This document shows positions 60,059 through 64,000 of a stretch of DNA of 64,000 bases, piece after piece. Below the pieces are notes generated by a model. That model was not told the DNA's origin. It ran no database searches and worked only from the letters and a program-made list of their open reading frames with translations. This DNA comes from Pseudisothecium myosuroides (taxonomy: Eukaryota; Streptophyta; Bryopsida; Hypnales; Lembophyllaceae). The stretch is taken from assembly GCA_951799445.1 (NCBI GenBank), contig OX637290.1, positions 64,501 to 128,500 on the forward strand, read 5' to 3'. Positions within the stretch are counted from its first letter, which is position 1. Every line of letters begins with the position of its first letter. Made by a program: the position numbers and the translations under genes.

Positions 60059-60415
60059 CATCACAAAGTTTAGACCCTACGATTTGGCAATAATTATCAT
60101 GCGGTTATCGTTGTTTCATGGGGTCGTACCATAATTGCACTGACTCAGTGTATTTTTACGCACTGAATCAGTGCGAAAACAATGAATATCAATAGCGTAC
60201 GGTTTATGTACTTTAACTATACAATTGTTGTGTCAAAACTGCACAGCAATCATATAGTTAAAGTACATAAACCATACGCTATTGATATTCATTGTTTTCA
60301 CACTGATTCAGTGCGTACAAATACACTGAGTCAGTGCGATTATGGTACGAACCCATGAAACAACTATAATCGCACGATAATTGTTGCCAAATCGTAGGGT
60401 CTAAACTTTGTGATG
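60059..60415. mobile_element. 357-base foldback element
   Basis: Almost the whole element is one palindrome. The ends are CATCACAAAGTTTAGACCCT and its inverse, the arms are about 175 bases with about a dozen mismatches, and the loop is under 10 bases. Each arm also contains the smaller palindromes CACTGACTCAGTG and CGCACTGAATCAGTGCG. Most arm mismatches are C/T or G/A. No target duplication recognised. Confidence 0.92.
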
Positions 60416-61506
60416 TTGTAATGGAGAGTCCAATAGCAAATCCAAAATTCAATCAAGTGCATGGCATGACAATCTGAACACCTCAAGGACCCACAAGTAT
60501 AGAGGCCCAAAAATACTTCATAGTACTTGTCCATAAAGGAATGTCAAAATTTCCATGAAGTTTTATATTTAACAATCTAAACTATAGGATCCTTTGGTTA
60601 GTTTTCTCAAGTGTACTATACCCAATTTTCAAAATGAATGTCTTCACCAATTGCAAGTTCAATGTGCCTAATCTTCAAAATGTAGGCTTTTCTAGCTCTT
60701 CCAAAAAGAGTCTAAATTTTGTCTTTCAACATTCCTAGGCAAAAATATGAAAGTACTATGACTTGTTTCTTTTTATTCAATGTATTAGACAATGGATACA
60801 AAACATATGTAAACAATTCCAACTCCCAAAAGTTTTATATTTATTGTTAAAAAAACTATAAAGTAGAAGGTGTTATCCTAAGCCCTTAAATCTAATATGC
60901 TAATAAATTTGGGAAGAATTTGAGAATTATTCATTTTAAGTGGTGAAAATATTATAGTATACAATTACTATTATGGGTTTAGGATTCTATTTGAAATTGT
61001 TTGAAATTGATAGAAAAAGATGACTTTACAAGTTTTTTCATCTTTCATTCTCCACAAATTAAAGCTCCCAACAACTCTTTCTTCATTGTTTGGAATTGAA
61101 GGGTTCAACTTTTTTTGAGAGATTATAATATTTGAAGTCATTAGAAAAAGTTTTTATCTAAAACCTTATCCAGCAAGAACAACAACAAAATTTCCTCTTG
61201 GAGAGAGATTCTTAAGCTACACATATATTTTTTTTTGACATTTGCATCTTGTATCAAGGAAGTTACATACCTTCCAAATTTCAAAGTTTTAAGGTTGAAG
61301 AGTTTTGTACATGCTACCAAAAGCTGCCCCCAAAAGATAAAGAAAGCGCATTTTTTATGTAGGCACTTGATTGGAAAAAAAAAATTCAATGAGGAAGTAC
61401 ACGTTTATATCATGTAAACTTTTTTTGAACACCCATCCAAAACTAAGTTAGTAGGATCCTAACCAACGTTTCTTATATACATTTAATAAGCACTAGGTGC
61501 TTTAAG
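60416..61506. other. AT-rich DNA without recognisable features
   Basis: Only short chance frames. Confidence 0.45.
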
Positions 61507-62436
61507 GCTAACCACAAAAGGACCAAACTATGGTTTTTGGCAACATAGTGATTTTGGGCAGCTCATTATGAACGGAGTTTTATTTTTTTCCTTTGAAATT
61601 TTCATACAATATGTGCTTGAAGAGTAGCTTTAAGACCCCACCACTTTCATAACTTTTAACTGTATAGTTCTAAAGTTATTTTATCATACATCATTTTCAA
61701 TGTTCATTGGGCAATTCTAAAAATTCTAAAAAATCACTTTAACAAAAATAAATATTTAAAATTAATTTTCTAGAGTTATATATATGTAAAAATATTTTAA
61801 TCATTCCATTTTGAGTTTTAAGATGAAACTTATGAAGTGCTCTAGTTTGTGGGCAGTTATGGATTCTCTACTCTAAAATAAACCTTGGAATCCTTTGAAT
61901 TACTCAATTTTCAATATTTTTTGTAAAAATATGATATTAGAATGTAGATTGTTTATTACAACATTACAACCATTGGGATTGACATTTTTCAGTTCCGTAT
62001 TTCAATTCTTGATAATTTAGTATTTTGAACAATTCTCTACTTTCTTTCACTTACTATTTTTTTCCTATATGTTGTACAATTCCAAATGATCTGAATTTTT
62101 TTGAGCATGTAGCCAACTTGCCTTGAAAAATGAATCCAAAGAGTCCCAACCAATTTGAACAATTTCTCATAAAAATGTGACCTTGTGAAGTGCAGTTGCC
62201 TGGGTTTTGCAGAGATAGAAAAAGGGATTTGGTCAATTAAAACGCTAATATCTTGCAACTTGTGTGGTAGAAATTTCTTAAAAGGATTCCACTTCTTTTC
62301 AAACTAGTATACTACAAGATCCTATAGTTACATTTTTCTTAAAATGATTGTTTTCTAAAATTTGATGTTTGTACTAGAAATGAGAGTTTTGGAAGTGTAT
62401 TTGTTGAAAAGCTAGGCACAAACCTTTAGGGATTAA
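61507..62436 (-). mobile_element. TTAA-family MITE, reverse orientation
   Basis: The left end 'ctaaccacaaaaggacc' is degenerate; the right end is 'cctttagggattaa'; 930 bases. Internal blocks match 1762-2612 in the same orientation. Confidence 0.7.
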
Positions 62437-63000
62437 GGTGAATAGACTATCTTACCGTTGATCATTGGCAATGGAATTTCAGAAAAAGACAAGATTGCCG
62501 CTTTAGCTTATTTTCTCTATAGATTTTGGCTCATTAGAGACTTTTGCTTCTATGTAGAAAACTAATTCAATACAATACTCACTACTAGATTGGAGTAGGT
62601 TGAAGGATGCCAAGGAGGTGATCATCAAAGACTTGTCCTAAAGGCGCTTTGCTATAGGCCTAAACCCTACAAAGCAATGTGAGTAGACTTCATCCACTAT
62701 CCTATCTAATACCTTGGATTTGTGATTATAATGTTTTTTTCAATTGGTGCTCAAGAGTAAAAGTTAATCCACCCTAAATCCTAAACTGAACTTGGCAGTA
62801 TTTCACAGTAGATCTTTACAAATTGTCCCCAAAAAGCTTGGAATTATTTGATTGTTTGCATTTTATCATCTACATTGAATTTTTTGTCTGCACCTATAAT
62901 AATCTTTCTAATAAAAATTTACATTGTCTTTAATTGTCAACGCTAATATATTAATGAAATTTCCTACTGTGAGAAATTTCATAAAGAAATTATCCACAGT
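62437..63000. other. AT-rich DNA without recognisable features
   Basis: Nothing supported here. Confidence 0.45.
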
Positions 63001-63448
63001 TTAGTGTTTTCAATCATTCTCTACTTCTTTATACTTACAATTTTTTCCTTATATGTTGTACAATTCCAAATGATCTAAAAATTTGTAAGTATGTATCTAA
63101 ATTGACTTGAAAATGAATCCAAGGAGTAACGACCATTTTGGACAATTTTTTAATACAAGTATGAGCTTGTGAAGTGCAGCTATTTGGTTTTTCAAAAGGA
63201 CCGTACTACTAGTTCTAAGAAAGATATTTGTCAACTCAAACCCTAATATCTTGCAATCTACATGGTGGAAATATCTGAATTTTTTTACCCTCTTCCACAT
63301 CTTTTCAAGCCAAATTACTACAAATGCTACAATTACGTTTCTCCAAATTTTTATTTTTTTTGCCAAAATTTGATACTTGTAATATAGAAATGGCAATTTC
63401 GAAATGTTTTTGGTGAAGACATAGTGAAAAAATCTTTCGGGGTTAAGG
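63000..63448 (-). mobile_element. TTAA-family MITE, partial
   Basis: The right end 'ctttcggggttaa' and internal 'tagaaatggcaatttcg' match the reverse-oriented copies; the left half is missing. Confidence 0.6.
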
Positions 63449-64000
63449 ATTTTAGGATGAGTGATGATTGTAAGAGGGATTTTTATGAAACAAAACAATC
63501 CTTCTAGTCCAATTTATGCCTAAGATCTTGTCAATTCCTATCATTTTCTGAAAAAAAATTGAGGGACTTTTGACCATAGTTTGGGTTGGCCATAAATGGA
63601 GATCCAAACTATGATCGAGAGTCCATTGCCATGTAGGCATTTTTTTGCCATGTAGGTAGTTTGGAGGGTGACAGACTTTGGGCTGAAGGTCTTAGTGTGA
63701 AGACACGACATGCCAAACTTTTGGTTTTCTGAAATCTCATTCGTGGAAACCAACAAACTCTCGACCTTTGGCTGTAGTGTGAAGTGCCTCTAAGCATGAG
63801 AGTTTTGCAACCAAGTCCCTAATCTAAACTTTCATTTCATCACTTTGAACATAGCAATATGTAAGGTAGAATATCCCATTACCCCTCCCCCCATTGGCAA
63901 TCAATAGGGCGCTTCAAATTCAAGAGAGGCTAGAATTCATTTATAACCATTAGCTTTTGGTTATCACTACCATCAATTCTACCATTCTTCTTTTGACACA
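63449..64000. other. Unassigned DNA
   Basis: Slightly higher GC. Overlapping short minus-strand frames between 63452 and 63797 share no recognised motif. Confidence 0.35.

Overview
The window looks like nuclear DNA of a land plant. It is mostly AT-rich transposon and repeat sequence, with compact GT-AG introns and short GC-richer islands carrying CCCTAAA-type (telo-box-like) motifs. Broken fragments of plant-type families are present: a GNAT acetyltransferase, a bZIP factor and a PXA (Phox-associated) protein. The species cannot be named. A TET/JBP-like oxygenase, if that call holds, would favour a non-seed plant (bryophyte, lycophyte or fern), because flowering plants are not known to have this family. 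No rRNA, tRNA, CRISPR or organelle insert was seen.

Only one gene appears intact. On the minus strand at 6270-2783, four coding exons with canonical splice sites join in frame to give a 397-residue protein. It has a U1-like zinc finger, a second C2H2-like finger, and a C-terminal 2OG-Fe(II)-type oxygenase fold with an HxDxxD metal motif. A noncoding leader exon probably lies at 9508-9452, with a promoter in the GC-richer DNA near 10.5-11.4 kb. Transposon copies fill most of its introns. A second, shorter coding candidate is on the plus strand at 32557-33123 and carries one internal TAG.

Layout: 1-1336 repeat A; 1762-9508 oxygenase gene with its introns and elements; 8213-10971 repeat B (leader and promoter side of the gene); 11.0-17.15 kb a GC-richer mosaic of degenerate duplications that includes a PXA pseudogene; 17.2-26.8 kb AT-rich transposon sequence with repeat C; 27.1-28.5 kb second copy of A; 32.5-33.1 kb coding candidate; 33.8-36.9 kb second copy of B, running into a bZIP pseudogene exon (36.87-37.33 kb) and a GNAT pseudogene (38.1-38.5 kb); 39.5-47.6 kb AT-rich; 47.6-49.2 kb second copy of C; 50-57 kb several possible exons and tandem repeats; 57-64 kb AT-rich with LINE tails, a 357-bp foldback element and further elements.

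The dominant mobile family has ends TTAA-CCCCTAAAGGACC...GGTCCTTTAGGGG-TTAA. Nearly every intact end keeps TTAA, which resembles piggyBac-type target sites. Three long segments (A, B, C) each occur twice, in the same order and orientation and 26-29 kb apart, yet most DNA between them is not duplicated. Several decayed reading frames are interrupted by stops that single C-to-T changes would explain, as expected of methylated, silenced plant DNA.
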